This document shows, piece after piece, positions 20,431-28,958 of a stretch of 64,000 bases of DNA. Where the stretch lies: the NCBI RefSeq assembly GCF_017377775.1, contig NZ_JAFVLN010000006.1, positions 372,001-436,000 on the forward strand, written 5' to 3'. The position numbers were made by a program, and so were the translations under genes. This DNA is from Streptomyces sp. VRA16 Mangrove soil. GTDB lineage: Bacteria > Actinomycetota > Actinomycetes > Streptomycetales > Streptomycetaceae. Below the pieces are notes generated by a model that ran no database searches, was not told the origin of the DNA, and worked only from the letters and a program-made list of their open reading frames with translations. Numbering within the stretch: position 1 is the first letter of the stretch; each line of letters opens with the position of its first letter.

Positions 20431-21927
20431 TCACTGCGAGCCGCGGAACTCCGGCCCCTCCACGATCAGTCCGGCCACCAGCGCCCCCGACATGCCCGCG
20501 TGCGGCAGCCCGCCGCCGGGGTGCGACCAGCCGCCGACCGCGAACAGGCCGGGCAGCGCCGTGCTGTTCGCCGGGTGCAGCAGCCGTCCGCCCGCCGCCG
20601 CGAGAGCGGGCGCCGGTACGCCCCCGCCGTCGGCGCCGGTCGCCTCGGCGATGTCCTGCGGGGTGCGGGCCTCGTGCCACAACAGACGCTCGCGCAGATC
20701 CGGGACGGCCCTCTCGGCCGCGGCGACGACCGCCTCCACGTCCGCGTCCGTCACGCGCGCGTGCGACGGCACCGTCACGGTGAGCGTCACTCCTTCGTGC
20801 TCACCGTCCGGCACCTGCCCGGCGCCGCCGGGGCGCAGCACCGTGACCGTCGGCCGGTGCGGGCGTGCGGCACCGTCGAACAGCCAGGCCAGCTCGGCGT
20901 CCCGGCCCGAGCCGTGCACGACCGTGCGGTGCGGGGTCCCCTCGGGGCGCGCCCCCCGCAGCGCGAGGTGCACCGTCAGCCGACTGGGCGGGGCGGTCCC
21001 GGTCGGGGCCGGGCCCCCGTCCCGCACCGGACGCCCCGGGAGCAGCCCGTCGAGCACCGGCGGCGCCACCCCCGCCACCACGAACTCGGCGTCCTCCACG
21101 GTGCCGTCGGCGAGCTCGACGCCCGCCGCCCGGCCGTCCTTCTCCACGATCCGCGTCACGGCCGAACCGAATCTGAACTCGACCTTCCGCTTCAGGCAGC
21201 GCGCGTGCACCGCGTCGGCCAGCGCGCGCAGGCCGCCGGTCACCGCCCAGGTGCCGAAGGTCTGCTCCATGTAGGGCAGCACGGCCGCGCTCGCCGGGGC
21301 CGTGCGCGGATCGAGGCCGTGCGCGAGCGCGTACTGCTCCAGGAGCGCCACGAGCCGCGGATCCCCGCCCAGCTCCAGCTCGCCGATGTCGGCGAGGGTC
21401 GCCGCCGTGCGAGCCTTGCGCAGCAGGCGCTTCTGCGTCACCGCCGGGTAGGGCTCGCGGTCGGCCAGCACCTGCCAGTTCGGCCACAGCGGCTCTTCGA
21501 GCAGGGGGCGGCGCGAGCGGTCCCACGCCTCCCGGGCCCGGTCCATGAACGCCGACCAGCGGGCACCCGCGCCCGCGCCGACTGCCGCGTCCAATGCCTC
21601 GGCGACGCCCGCCCGCCGTGCGTTCGGCAGGTCCGTCGCCGTGCCGTCCGCGAAGACGTGCCGCACCGCGGGCTCCACCTGCGTCAGCCCGACGAGGTCC
21701 TCCAGGGGCTCCTTGCCGGTCTTGATGAACAGGTCGCGGTAGACCGCGGGCAGGTGGAGCAGGCCGGGGCCCGTGTCGAACGCGAAGCCGTCGCGCTCCA
21801 GGAGACCCACCGCCCCGCCGTACGTCGACGCGCGCTCGAAGACCACCGGTCGGTGGCCCGCGACGGCCAGCCGAGCGGCGGCCGCCATGGCGCCCATCCC
21901 CGCGCCGATCACCGCAATTCGTGCCAT
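20431..21927 (-). CDS. Phytoene desaturase-like FAD oxidoreductase
   Basis: This 498-residue protein of the CrtI/phytoene dehydrogenase superfamily has an N-terminal FAD motif (IAVIGAGMGAMAAAARLA) and a substrate-side FDTGPGLLHLPAVY segment. The C-terminal flavin motif ends in LFAVGGWSHPGGGLPHAGMSG. The start is ATG 21927, directly before the dinucleotide motif. There are no carotenoid synthesis genes nearby, so the substrate may be something other than phytoene. It converges on the Tyr-rich gene upstream. Confidence 0.85.
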   Translation of the reverse strand: MARIAVIGAGMGAMAAAARLAVAGHRPVVFERASTYGGAVGLLERDGFAFDTGPGLLHLPAVYRDLFIKTGKEPLEDLVGLTQVEPAVRHVFADGTATDLPNARRAGVAEALDAAVGAGAGARWSAFMDRAREAWDRSRRPLLEEPLWPNWQVLADREPYPAVTQKRLLRKARTAATLADIGELELGGDPRLVALLEQYALAHGLDPRTAPASAAVLPYMEQTFGTWAVTGGLRALADAVHARCLKRKVEFRFGSAVTRIVEKDGRAAGVELADGTVEDAEFVVAGVAPPVLDGLLPGRPVRDGGPAPTGTAPPSRLTVHLALRGARPEGTPHRTVVHGSGRDAELAWLFDGAARPHRPTVTVLRPGGAGQVPDGEHEGVTLTVTVPSHARVTDADVEAVVAAAERAVPDLRERLLWHEARTPQDIAEATGADGGGVPAPALAAAGGRLLHPANSTALPGLFAVGGWSHPGGGLPHAGMSGALVAGLIVEGPEFRGSQ

Positions 21928-21970
21928 GCCAGGGACTGTATAGGCCCCCACTGACAACGCCGCCGCCAGG

Positions 21971-22582
21971 TCAGGGCGGAGGCGGTTCCTCGCGGGCGAT
22001 CCGCTTCTCCTCGCGCCGCTGCGCACGTCTGCGCAGGAATCTGCGGATGCGTCGGATCAGGAAGACCAGGACCACCAGGCCGAGGACGAGCAGCACCGCC
22101 GCGATCACCGCGGCCGCCACCGGATGGAACATCGCGAACGTCACGACGCCGGCGACGCCGAGATCCTCCGCGGTGCTCATCAGGAAGTTCGACGCGGGCT
22201 CGGGCGACGTGTTGATCGCCATCCGGGTGCCCGCCTTCACGGCATGGCTGGCCAGCGCCGTCGAACCGCCGATCGCGCCCGCCGCCAGATCCGACAGCGA
22301 CCCGCTCTGCCCCGCGAGCAGCGCACCCACGACCGCTCCCGCCACCGGCCGGATCACGGTGTGCACCGAATCCCAGACCGAGTCCACGTACGGAATCTTG
22401 TCGGCGACGGCCTCGCACAGGAAGAGCACTCCCGCGACGATCAGCACGTCGGGGCGCTGCAGTGACTCGGGCACCTCGTCGGTGAGCCCGGTCGCGCCGA
22501 AGACGCCGAGCAGCAGGACCACCGCGTACGCGTTGATGCCACTCGCCCAGCCACTGGTGAAGACCAGGGGGAGTACGGACAC
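21971..22582 (-). CDS. DUF4126 family membrane protein
   Basis: This 203-residue protein has four or five hydrophobic helices. The family's GWASGINAYAV near the start is present, as is DKIPYVDSVWDSVHTVIRP in the middle. The tail after the last helix is strongly basic (RRIRRFLRRRAQRREEKR) and likely faces the cytoplasm. Its function is unknown. It is 43 bp upstream of the oxidoreductase on the same strand, so the two may be co-transcribed. A TCCGTA/TACGGA inverted repeat lies upstream. Confidence 0.85.
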   Translation of the reverse strand: MSVLPLVFTSGWASGINAYAVVLLLGVFGATGLTDEVPESLQRPDVLIVAGVLFLCEAVADKIPYVDSVWDSVHTVIRPVAGAVVGALLAGQSGSLSDLAAGAIGGSTALASHAVKAGTRMAINTSPEPASNFLMSTAEDLGVAGVVTFAMFHPVAAAVIAAVLLVLGLVVLVFLIRRIRRFLRRRAQRREEKRIAREEPPPP

Positions 22583-22644
22583 GGAAAAGATCGTAACCAG
22601 TAGGGAACTCTGCGTGCCTGGGGGTGAGTGCCCATGTCTGAGTA

Positions 22645-22662
22645 TCCGTACCTAGCTACGGA
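22645..22662. promoter_or_regulatory. Inverted repeat flanked by TGAGTA, candidate operator
   Basis: TCCGTA (22645-22650) and TACGGA (22657-22662) form 6-bp arms around CCTAGC. TGAGTA repeats lie on both sides, 26 bp apart. The element is 63 bp before the DUF4126 start and is much poorer in GC than its surroundings. It could be a regulator or sigma-factor site. No regulator is assigned. Confidence 0.45.
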
Positions 22663-22869
22663 GATGAGTAATTGCGCGGATGGGGTCCCACCTGCGCAGA
22701 CGGAAGAGTGGAGACCACGGAGGGGGACGCGGCGCCCGGCACCGCCGACACGGGGCGGCGGAACGGAAGCAGCGTCCTTGGCCGCTCCTCTCGCCCGCGA
22801 GGGTGGGAGCGAGGCACGGGGGACCCGGGGGAGACCGCACGGGGGTCCGACGGGGGAACAACGGGGGAT

Positions 22870-22921
22870 GCGCCGGTCCGGTGGAGCCTGAGAACCATCA
22901 CAGGCCCTGCCGGACCGGCGC
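22870..22921. terminator. Hairpin terminating the TetR-YhgE-ABC operon
   Basis: GCGCCGGTCCGG (22870-22881) and CCGGACCGGCGC (22910-22921) pair perfectly over 12 bp with a 28-base loop. It begins 12 bases after the TetR stop (minus strand). The T-tract is poor. Confidence 0.6.
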
Positions 22922-22933
22922 TTCACGTGTGCG

Positions 22934-23560
22934 TCAGGCCGTGCCGGTGAGGGGCTGTCCGCCGCCCACCCGTCCCTGCAGCAGCAGCGACAGCGCCGCG
23001 TGCACATCGTCCAGCGAGCGCTCCGGCTGGAACGCCTGCCAGTCCAGGGCGGCCACCAGAACCATCCCCACGAGGGCGGCCGCCGTGAGCGGCACGTCGA
23101 TCTCCTCGCTCAGCTCGCCGCTGTCGACGGCGGCGCGCAGCACCCCCTCCACGACCGCGACCGCCTCCTGGCGGACCACGGCGAGCGTGGACTGCCAGGC
23201 GCGGTTGGTGCGCCACAGCTCGGCCACGTACAGCTGGGTGAAGGCCGGGTACCGGTCGATGAAGACGAGCCCCGCGCGGATCATCGCGTCCAGGGCGTCG
23301 ACCTTGCTGCCGCCCTTCTCGTCCGCCTGCTGTGCCGCCTCCCGGAGGGAGGCGGTCAACAGACCGACGCCGTGCCGCAGCAACTCCTCGAAGAGGACCG
23401 ACTTACTGGCGAAGTTGTAGTAGACCGTGCCCTTCGCCACCCCGGCCCGCTCGGCGATCTCGTCGACCGTGGTGGCCGAGAACCCCTGCTCCGCGATGAG
23501 GGTGACAGCGGCTTCGTACAGCTTCTGCCGGGTGGCCTGGCGCCGTGTGCTGCTTTCCAT
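22934..23560 (-). CDS. TetR/AcrR family regulator
   Basis: This 208-residue regulator has a canonical N-terminal helix-turn-helix (residues about 8-55: LIAEQGFSATTVDEIAERAGVAKGTVYYNFASK). A divergent ligand-binding domain follows. It lies downstream of the YhgE/Pip gene on the same strand, and a TetR-like palindrome precedes the operon. The simplest reading is an autoregulated local repressor of the exporter-like pair. The inducer is unknown. Confidence 0.93.
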   Translation of the reverse strand: MESSTRRQATRQKLYEAAVTLIAEQGFSATTVDEIAERAGVAKGTVYYNFASKSVLFEELLRHGVGLLTASLREAAQQADEKGGSKVDALDAMIRAGLVFIDRYPAFTQLYVAELWRTNRAWQSTLAVVRQEAVAVVEGVLRAAVDSGELSEEIDVPLTAAALVGMVLVAALDWQAFQPERSLDDVHAALSLLLQGRVGGGQPLTGTA

Positions 23561-23595
23561 GCCCCTGATTCTCACAGGCCGCTCCGCAGCCGCCG

Positions 23596-25680
23596 TCACA
23601 GGCTCAGCTCGGGGTGCAGCCGGTCCAGCGTCCACACCTGCTTGCGGCGGGCCGTCACGGCGGTGAGCGCGAGGGCGCCCGCGGTGAAGGCGGCCAGCAC
23701 CGCGCACGCCTGCCACACGGGCCCGAGCCCGCCGCCGGAGATCAGCCGGCGCAGCGCCTCCACGATGTAGCTCATGGGCAGGAACGGGTGGATCGCGTTG
23801 AAGAAGCCCGGGCTCGTCTGCACGGGGTACGTGCCGCCCGCCGACGTCAGCTGCAGCATCAGGAAAGCGAGCACAAGGATGCGGCCCGCCGCCCCGAAGC
23901 GTGCGTTCAGCCACTGCACGATAGCCGCGAAGCACGCCGTGACCAGGCACAGGAACGCGATGGTGCCCGCCGCGTGCAGCATCTGCAGCCCGAGCGCCCA
24001 GTGCAGTACGGACATCAGGGCCGCCACCTGAAGGAGGCCGAGCGCCGCCACCGGGAGCCAGCCCGCGAGCGCCACCCGCCAGGAGGAGGCGCCGACGGCG
24101 AGCGCCCGCCGGTTCAGCGGGGCGATCAGCATGTAGGCGACCATCGCGCCCACCCACAGGGAGAGCGGAATGAAGTACGGGGCGAACCCCGTCCCGTAGT
24201 TGGGCGCCTTGTGCAGCGACTGGGAGGCGAGCCGCACCGGGTCCGCCATCACTTCGGTGCGCCGGTCGCGGTCCTTCTTGTCGTAGTCGGGGATCTGCGC
24301 CACCCCGTCGTGCAGCCCGCCGGCCAGCTTCCCCGAGCCGTCGGCCAGCTTGAACATGCCGCCGTCGAGGTCCTGCGCCCCGGTCTTCAGCCGGCCCACT
24401 CCGGAGTCGAGCGTGGTGGAACCCGTCGACGCCGTGCCGAGGCCCGTGTGCAGCCTCTTGGCGCCCGCGGCGACCTCTCCGGCCCCCTTGTTGAGCTTGT
24501 CGATCTGCGCGACGGCGTCCGCGACGTCCTTGTCGAGCGTCGGGGCGCGCTGCGCCAGCGCCGCGGACTGCTTCTGGAGCGTCGCCAGATGCCGGTCCAT
24601 GGTGTCCAGGTCGCCGTTCTCGTCCTGGATCAGCGTGTTCAGGTCGTCGGAGACCGTCGCGACGTCCGCGGCCGCCGTTCTGGCCTTCTTCAGGTCGGGG
24701 CAGGCCGGATCGGCGATGAGCGCCTTCTCGCAGCGGCGCTCGTAGATCGTGTCCAGGATGTCGGAGCCCGCGTGGGCGCCCTCGCGCGCGGTGGGCGCGA
24801 GCTTCACCAGGGTGGCCAGGTTGTGGCGCACGCCCGCGGCGGAGTCGGCCACGAACCGCGCCGTGTCACCGATCGCCTTCTTGTTGTCCTTCAGGAACGG
24901 CAGCACCTGGCCGGCCGTTCCGTCGACCTTGTCGGCGAGCAGCTGGGTGCCGGCGGCGACCTGTCGCGAGCCCGTCTCCAGATCGCCGGCGCCCTTGTCG
25001 AGCTTCTTCAGGCCGCTCGCCAGGTCACCGCTGCCCTTCTTGGCGTCCTTCAGGCCGTCGGCCAGGTCCTTGGAGCCCTTCTTGGCCTTGCCGATGCCGC
25101 CCTTGAGGTCGTCCGCGCCCTTGGCCGCCTTCTTGGTCGCGTCGTGGATGTCCGAGAAGGAGATGAAGATCTTGTCGAGGAACGAGCGCGACGCGTGCGT
25201 GGACGCGGCCGAGCGCACCTCGGAGAACACCGTCCGGGAGATCTGCCCGACGATGTAGTTGTTCGCGTCGTTCGTACGCACCTGAAGCGCGCCCGTCTCG
25301 GGGGAGTCCCCGGAGCTGGAAGCGATGCGCCTGCTGAAGTCCTTCGGCATGGTCAGCGACAGGTAGTACGTGCCGTCCTCCACGCCCGCGCGGGCCTGCG
25401 CGGCGCTGAGCTCGTGCCACTGGAAGGTGTCGCTGTCGTACAGGCCCTTCGTGATGTCGTCGCCCGCGTGGATCTTCTGCCCGGCGGCGCTCGCCCCCTT
25501 GTCGTCGTTGACGAGCGCCACGGGGATCTTGTCGAGCCGCCCGTACGGGTCCCAGAAGGACCACAGGTACAGCGCCCCGTAGAGCAGCGGCAGCAGCAGA
25601 AGTGCGACGAGCGCGGCGCGCGGCAGTTTCCCCCTGCCGAAGCGCCTGAGCTCAAGCGCGGCCAGCTTCGGCGAGCGCAT
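23596..25680 (-). CDS. YhgE/Pip family membrane protein
   Basis: This 694-residue protein has one N-terminal transmembrane helix (about 20-45). A large extracellular region with repeated ADGL/LASGL/LDKGAGDL-type helical heptads (about 190-450) follows. Five or so C-terminal helices close the protein. This is the YhgE/Pip (ABC-2 like) architecture; homologues act as phage-infection proteins or type VII-secretion-linked exporters. Its start lies inside the upstream ABC gene (29-bp overlap), and TetR follows. The exported substrate is unknown. Confidence 0.9.
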   Translation of the reverse strand: MRSPKLAALELRRFGRGKLPRAALVALLLLPLLYGALYLWSFWDPYGRLDKIPVALVNDDKGASAAGQKIHAGDDITKGLYDSDTFQWHELSAAQARAGVEDGTYYLSLTMPKDFSRRIASSSGDSPETGALQVRTNDANNYIVGQISRTVFSEVRSAASTHASRSFLDKIFISFSDIHDATKKAAKGADDLKGGIGKAKKGSKDLADGLKDAKKGSGDLASGLKKLDKGAGDLETGSRQVAAGTQLLADKVDGTAGQVLPFLKDNKKAIGDTARFVADSAAGVRHNLATLVKLAPTAREGAHAGSDILDTIYERRCEKALIADPACPDLKKARTAAADVATVSDDLNTLIQDENGDLDTMDRHLATLQKQSAALAQRAPTLDKDVADAVAQIDKLNKGAGEVAAGAKRLHTGLGTASTGSTTLDSGVGRLKTGAQDLDGGMFKLADGSGKLAGGLHDGVAQIPDYDKKDRDRRTEVMADPVRLASQSLHKAPNYGTGFAPYFIPLSLWVGAMVAYMLIAPLNRRALAVGASSWRVALAGWLPVAALGLLQVAALMSVLHWALGLQMLHAAGTIAFLCLVTACFAAIVQWLNARFGAAGRILVLAFLMLQLTSAGGTYPVQTSPGFFNAIHPFLPMSYIVEALRRLISGGGLGPVWQACAVLAAFTAGALALTAVTARRKQVWTLDRLHPELSL

Positions 25681-26482
25681 CGGCCGTCTCCTTGTCGGTG
25701 TCGTCCCGGTCGGGGGCGGTCGCCTTGGTGGGCGCGGGGGCGGTCGACACGACGACGGCGCCCGCAGGGGCCTTGCTGCACACGGCGACCACCGTGGTGC
25801 CCGCGTCGGCGACGGCCTTCAACTGGCGCCATACGTCGGCCTGTTCGGTGTCCGAGAGCTTGAGATCGGTGTCGTCGACGCCGATCAGCCGCGGCCGGCC
25901 GATGAGGGCGAGGGCCAGAGACAGACGCAGCGCCTCGACGCGCTCCAGGTCGCGCACGGCCGTGCGGCCTGCCTTGGGCAGCGTGTCCGGGTCGAGTCCC
26001 GCGCCGGTCAGCGCGGCCTCGATCCGCTGCTTCGCCTCGGCCACCCGCTCGTCGCGCGAGCGCAGCAGCCCGCGCCACGACCCGTCGAACCGGCGCTGCA
26101 GCAGCGCCCGCTCCCGCAGGTGCTCGGTGACGGTCAGCGCCGGATCGAGATCCGTCACGCCCGGTACGTGCGCGAGCGCGCTCACCCGCCGCACGGCGCT
26201 CATCTGCTTCGGCAGCCGGAACCCGGCGACCCGGGCCTCGCCCGCCGCCGGACGCATCCGCCCCGTCAGCGCGAGCAGCAGACAGGTGCGGCCGCTGCCG
26301 GACGGGCCCTCGACCGCGACGAGTGCCCCGGGCCCCGCGTCGACGTCCACGTCCCGGAACGCCCAGCCGCGCGGCCCCTTCACCCCGAACCCCGCGGCGA
26401 TGACGGCGGCCCCGCCCTCGGACGCCTGCCCCTGAGGCCCCTCAGGTCCCCCGGGTCCCCCGGGTCCCTCCGGCCCGTCCAT
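25652..26482 (-). CDS. ABC-type ATP-binding protein with altered nucleotide motifs
   Basis: This 276-residue ABC ATPase-like protein partners the YhgE/Pip protein. It starts with a Gly/Pro/Glu low-complexity stretch (1-23). The Walker A is GPSGSGRT (59-66), with Arg65 where lysine is normal. The signature region (about 176-186, VRDLERVEALR) lacks LSGGQ. The Walker B ends in DD (203-204) rather than DE. The overall order is conserved, so it is an ABC fold with probably weak or absent hydrolysis. It leads the operon, with GGGGAGGG before the ATG. Confidence 0.82.
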   Translation of the reverse strand: MDGPEGPGGPGGPEGPQGQASEGGAAVIAAGFGVKGPRGWAFRDVDVDAGPGALVAVEGPSGSGRTCLLLALTGRMRPAAGEARVAGFRLPKQMSAVRRVSALAHVPGVTDLDPALTVTEHLRERALLQRRFDGSWRGLLRSRDERVAEAKQRIEAALTGAGLDPDTLPKAGRTAVRDLERVEALRLSLALALIGRPRLIGVDDTDLKLSDTEQADVWRQLKAVADAGTTVVAVCSKAPAGAVVVSTAPAPTKATAPDRDDTDKETADALAEAGRA

Positions 26483-26518
26483 GGCCCTCCCCCTCGGCGG
26501 GCCGACGACGGCCCACTT

Positions 26519-26540
26519 TTGAACTGACTGGTCAGTGCAA
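26519..26540. promoter_or_regulatory. TetR-family operator candidate
   Basis: The dyad ACTGAC-TG-GTCAGT has perfect 6-bp arms extended by TTG/CAA (TTGAACTGAC...TGCAA). It sits 37 bp upstream of the ABC gene, in the promoter position of the leftward operon ending with tetR. Sites of this look are common for TetR regulators. The assignment to this TetR is inferred. Confidence 0.75.
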
Positions 26541-26658
26541 AAAACTAGCCCGAACCTTCGATCGAAGCAAAGCCCCAGGTCAGAGCCGATTGTCAGTGCC
26601 GTACTTCACGATGGGCACATACGGCCACAGAGCCGTCACAGACGACAGGAGGTTCGTC

Positions 26659-27243
26659 ATGGCTGGACATCGCGCATCCACCGCGGCAGCTGCCGCCCGA
26701 CGCCGCGCCACCACCGGCCCTGCCCCCTCACCGACCGGACCGGCGAGCGACGTCCACCCGGTGCTGCGCCGGGCCGGCGCCCCGCCCGCCGCCCTCGACC
26801 TGCTCTCCCAGGCCCGCGCGGGCCTAGACGAGGCGGAGCTCCTCGAAGCGCCGAACGAGCGGTACGCGACGGCGCACCTCGCCGCCCTGCGCACGGCCGC
26901 CGCCGTGCTCGCCGCCCGCGGCCGCCCCGAGGCCACGCCCAAGCGCCGCGCCAGGATCCGCAGCGCCTGGGAAGTGCTCCCCGAGATAGCGCCCGAACTC
27001 GCGGAGTGGAGCGCGCTCTTCGCGGCGGGGGCCGCCCGGCGCGCCCGCGCGGAGGCGGGCATACGCGGCGCGGCCACCGCCCGCGACGCCGACGACCTGC
27101 TGCGCGACGTGGCGATGTTCCTGCGCCTGGTCGAGCGGATGCTCGTCCTGCAGCCGGTACTGCCGGGACCCCGGGGGGAGGGACGGGAGCGGCGCGAGGG
27201 AGACCGGCGCACGGGGGAGCCGGACGTGCCCGACGCCGGGTGA
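26659..27243 (+). CDS. SAV_6107-type HEPN domain protein
   Basis: This 194-residue protein is rich in Ala and Arg. It has a helical core (about 45-160) matching the actinobacterial SAV_6107 HEPN family: LDLLSQARAGLDEAELLEAPNERYATAHLAALRTAAAVLA, then KRRARIRSAWEVLPEIAPELAEWSALFA. The start is the ATG at 26659 with AGGAGG upstream, which drops 23 residues of upstream open frame. Many HEPN proteins are RNases, but no toxin-antitoxin partner (MNT or similar) is adjacent. Function is unknown. Confidence 0.85.
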   Translation: MAGHRASTAAAAARRRATTGPAPSPTGPASDVHPVLRRAGAPPAALDLLSQARAGLDEAELLEAPNERYATAHLAALRTAAAVLAARGRPEATPKRRARIRSAWEVLPEIAPELAEWSALFAAGAARRARAEAGIRGAATARDADDLLRDVAMFLRLVERMLVLQPVLPGPRGEGRERREGDRRTGEPDVPDAG

Positions 27244-27374
27244 GCGCGTGCGCGGCGACCCCGGGGCGACGTGCGGGGATGGCATGGACGTGGGTCGGGG
27301 CCCATTAGGGTGGAGGCGCCCGAACCAGTTCACGCTCCGCCACCAGCCGGAGCCACGCCGAGGAGCCATCTGCA

Positions 27375-28145
27375 GTGTCGGACCCGACCCGCCCCCGCGC
27401 TTCTCTCCGTACCGCCGTGGTCTGGGAGGTCCTCAAGGACGCCCTCGACCGCCGTGCCAAGGCCGCGGGGAGTCAGACGCTCGACGTCCTCGACACCGGG
27501 GGCGGCAGCGGCAACTTCGCGGTGCCGGTCGCCCGCCTCGGCCACCGCGTCACCGTCGTCGACCCGAGTCCGAACGCGCTGTTCGCGCTGGAGCGCCGGG
27601 CCGCCGAGGCCGGCGTCGCCGACCGGGTGCGCGGCGTCCAGGGAGATGTCTCCGGCCTGTTCGACGTCGTCGAGCGCGACGGCTACGACGCGGTCCTGTG
27701 CCACGGCGTCCTAGAGTACGTCGAGGAGCCGGGCGAGGGCGTGCGCAACGCGGTGGGCGCGCTGCGCGACGGCGGTGTGCTCAGCCTGCTCGCCGCGGGT
27801 CTCGGCGGTGCCGTGCTCGCGCGGGCGCTCGCCGGTCACTTCAGGGAGGCCCGGCAGGCGCTCGACGACCCGGCGGGCCGCTGGGGCGAGGGCGACCCGG
27901 TGCCGCACCGCTTCACCGCCGAGCAGCTCACCCAGCTGGTCGGTGACGCGGGCGTGGAGGTCGGCGCCGTGCACGGGGTGCGGGTCTTCGCGGACCTGGT
28001 CCCGGGCGTCCTCGTGGACACCGAGCCCGGCGCCCTTCAGGAGCTGCTGAAGCTGGAGGCGGCCGCCGCCGAGCTGCCCGCCTTCCACGCCGTCGCGACC
28101 CAGCTGCACGTGCTCGGCGAGAAGCGGGCACCCGGCGCCGCCTGA
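27375..28145 (+). CDS. Class I SAM-dependent methyltransferase
   Basis: This 256-residue methyltransferase has SAM motif I VLDTGGGSGNFAVPVA at about 38-53. Motif II VTVVDPSPNAL follows, and VLCHGVLEYV sits in the motif IV position. The pattern resembles CmoA/SmtA-like tRNA or small-molecule methyltransferases. The substrate cannot be read from the sequence. The GTG start follows a GAGGAG site. It is transcribed alone. Confidence 0.88.
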   Translation: MSDPTRPRASLRTAVVWEVLKDALDRRAKAAGSQTLDVLDTGGGSGNFAVPVARLGHRVTVVDPSPNALFALERRAAEAGVADRVRGVQGDVSGLFDVVERDGYDAVLCHGVLEYVEEPGEGVRNAVGALRDGGVLSLLAAGLGGAVLARALAGHFREARQALDDPAGRWGEGDPVPHRFTAEQLTQLVGDAGVEVGAVHGVRVFADLVPGVLVDTEPGALQELLKLEAAAAELPAFHAVATQLHVLGEKRAPGAA

Positions 28146-28420
28146 GCGACCGCCGTGCCGCACCGCTGATCAGCGGCGCAGCGGCAGATGGAGTACGCCA
28201 CAGGCCCCCCGATCGGGCGTCCGGCGCCGTATGATCGGGGTAGACCGCCCGGCATGACGGACCGGCCACCGGGGAATGACGCCCCAGTGAGCCGGAGCGG
28301 CGTGAAGCGGTCCGCAATGGTGAAGTTGGCGTAGAGGGGCGGGTTTCACGGGGGCGATTCCCTGCCTATCCTGAAGGGGACCCCCGGTCGCCCCGGCGAC
28401 TGCACGATGAGGAGGACTCC

Positions 28421-28825
28421 GTGCCGCTCTCGGAGCACGAGCAGCGCATGCTCGAGCAGATGGAGCGAGCGCTGTACGCCGAAGATCCCAAGTTCGCGAC
28501 AGCGCTTGAGGGAAGCGGGCTGCGTACGTACACCCGACGTCGGGTCTACCAGGCCGTTGCCGGTTTCCTGGTGGGTATCGCGCTCCTCATGGCTGGAATG
28601 GTCGCGAAGCAGATCTGGATCAGCGTGGTGGGGTTCCTCGTCATGCTGGGTTGCGCAGTGCTCGCTGTCACCGGTTGGCGCAAGGCGCCCAAGCCGGGCG
28701 AACAGCCGGCCGGAGCCGTGCCGGGCGGCGCCACCGTCCGTCGCCAGAGCAAGCCGAAGCGCTCGATGATGGACCGGATCGAGGAGCGCTGGCAGCGCCG
28801 TCGAGACGAGCAGGGTGGCCGCTGA
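28421..28825 (+). CDS. DUF3040 membrane protein
   Basis: This 134-residue protein opens with the family signature PLSEHEQRMLEQMERALYAEDP and has two transmembrane helices (about 44-82). A basic cytoplasmic tail ends it. The GTG start follows GAGGAGGA. In mycobacteria DUF3040 genes sit close to the dcw cluster; here it is 6 kb upstream of rsmH. A -10-like TATCCT lies near 28368. Function is unknown. Confidence 0.9.
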   Translation: MPLSEHEQRMLEQMERALYAEDPKFATALEGSGLRTYTRRRVYQAVAGFLVGIALLMAGMVAKQIWISVVGFLVMLGCAVLAVTGWRKAPKPGEQPAGAVPGGATVRRQSKPKRSMMDRIEERWQRRRDEQGGR

Positions 28826-28861
28826 GCGCCTGCACGCCGTGCGAATCGACGTACATCTATG

Positions 28862-28890
28862 AAGGGTGACCGCATGATGCGGTCACCCTT
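28862..28890. terminator. Bidirectional terminator
   Basis: AAGGGTGACCGCA (28862-28874), loop TGA and TGCGGTCACCCTT (28878-28890) make a perfect 13-bp stem. T-rich flanks lie on one side. It separates the convergent DUF3040 and transglutaminase genes. Confidence 0.85.
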
Positions 28891-28958
28891 TGTGCGTAAT
28901 GCGGCCGCGACCGTTTCGGCCGCTGCCGGGCATCCCGGCCCCACCGCCCCGGCGGAAC

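Larger units (their letters stand above)
22583..22933. other. 351-bp spacer with an inverted repeat and a terminator, no clear gene
   Basis: The spacer must hold the promoter of the DUF4126 gene. It contains a relatively AT-rich segment (22635-22675) with TGAGTA at 22639-22644 and 22665-22670 around TCCGTA-CCTAGC-TACGGA. The right end holds the terminator hairpin of the TetR operon. A forward frame from 22634 (87 codons, no ribosome site) ends in Arg/Gly-rich random sequence and is not annotated. Confidence 0.7.

Noticed and set aside
22634-22894. Forward frame of 87 codons in the spacer before the TetR operon
   Set aside because: It lacks a ribosome site and becomes Arg/Gly/Pro-rich random sequence. 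The AT-rich start is better explained as a promoter or operator.
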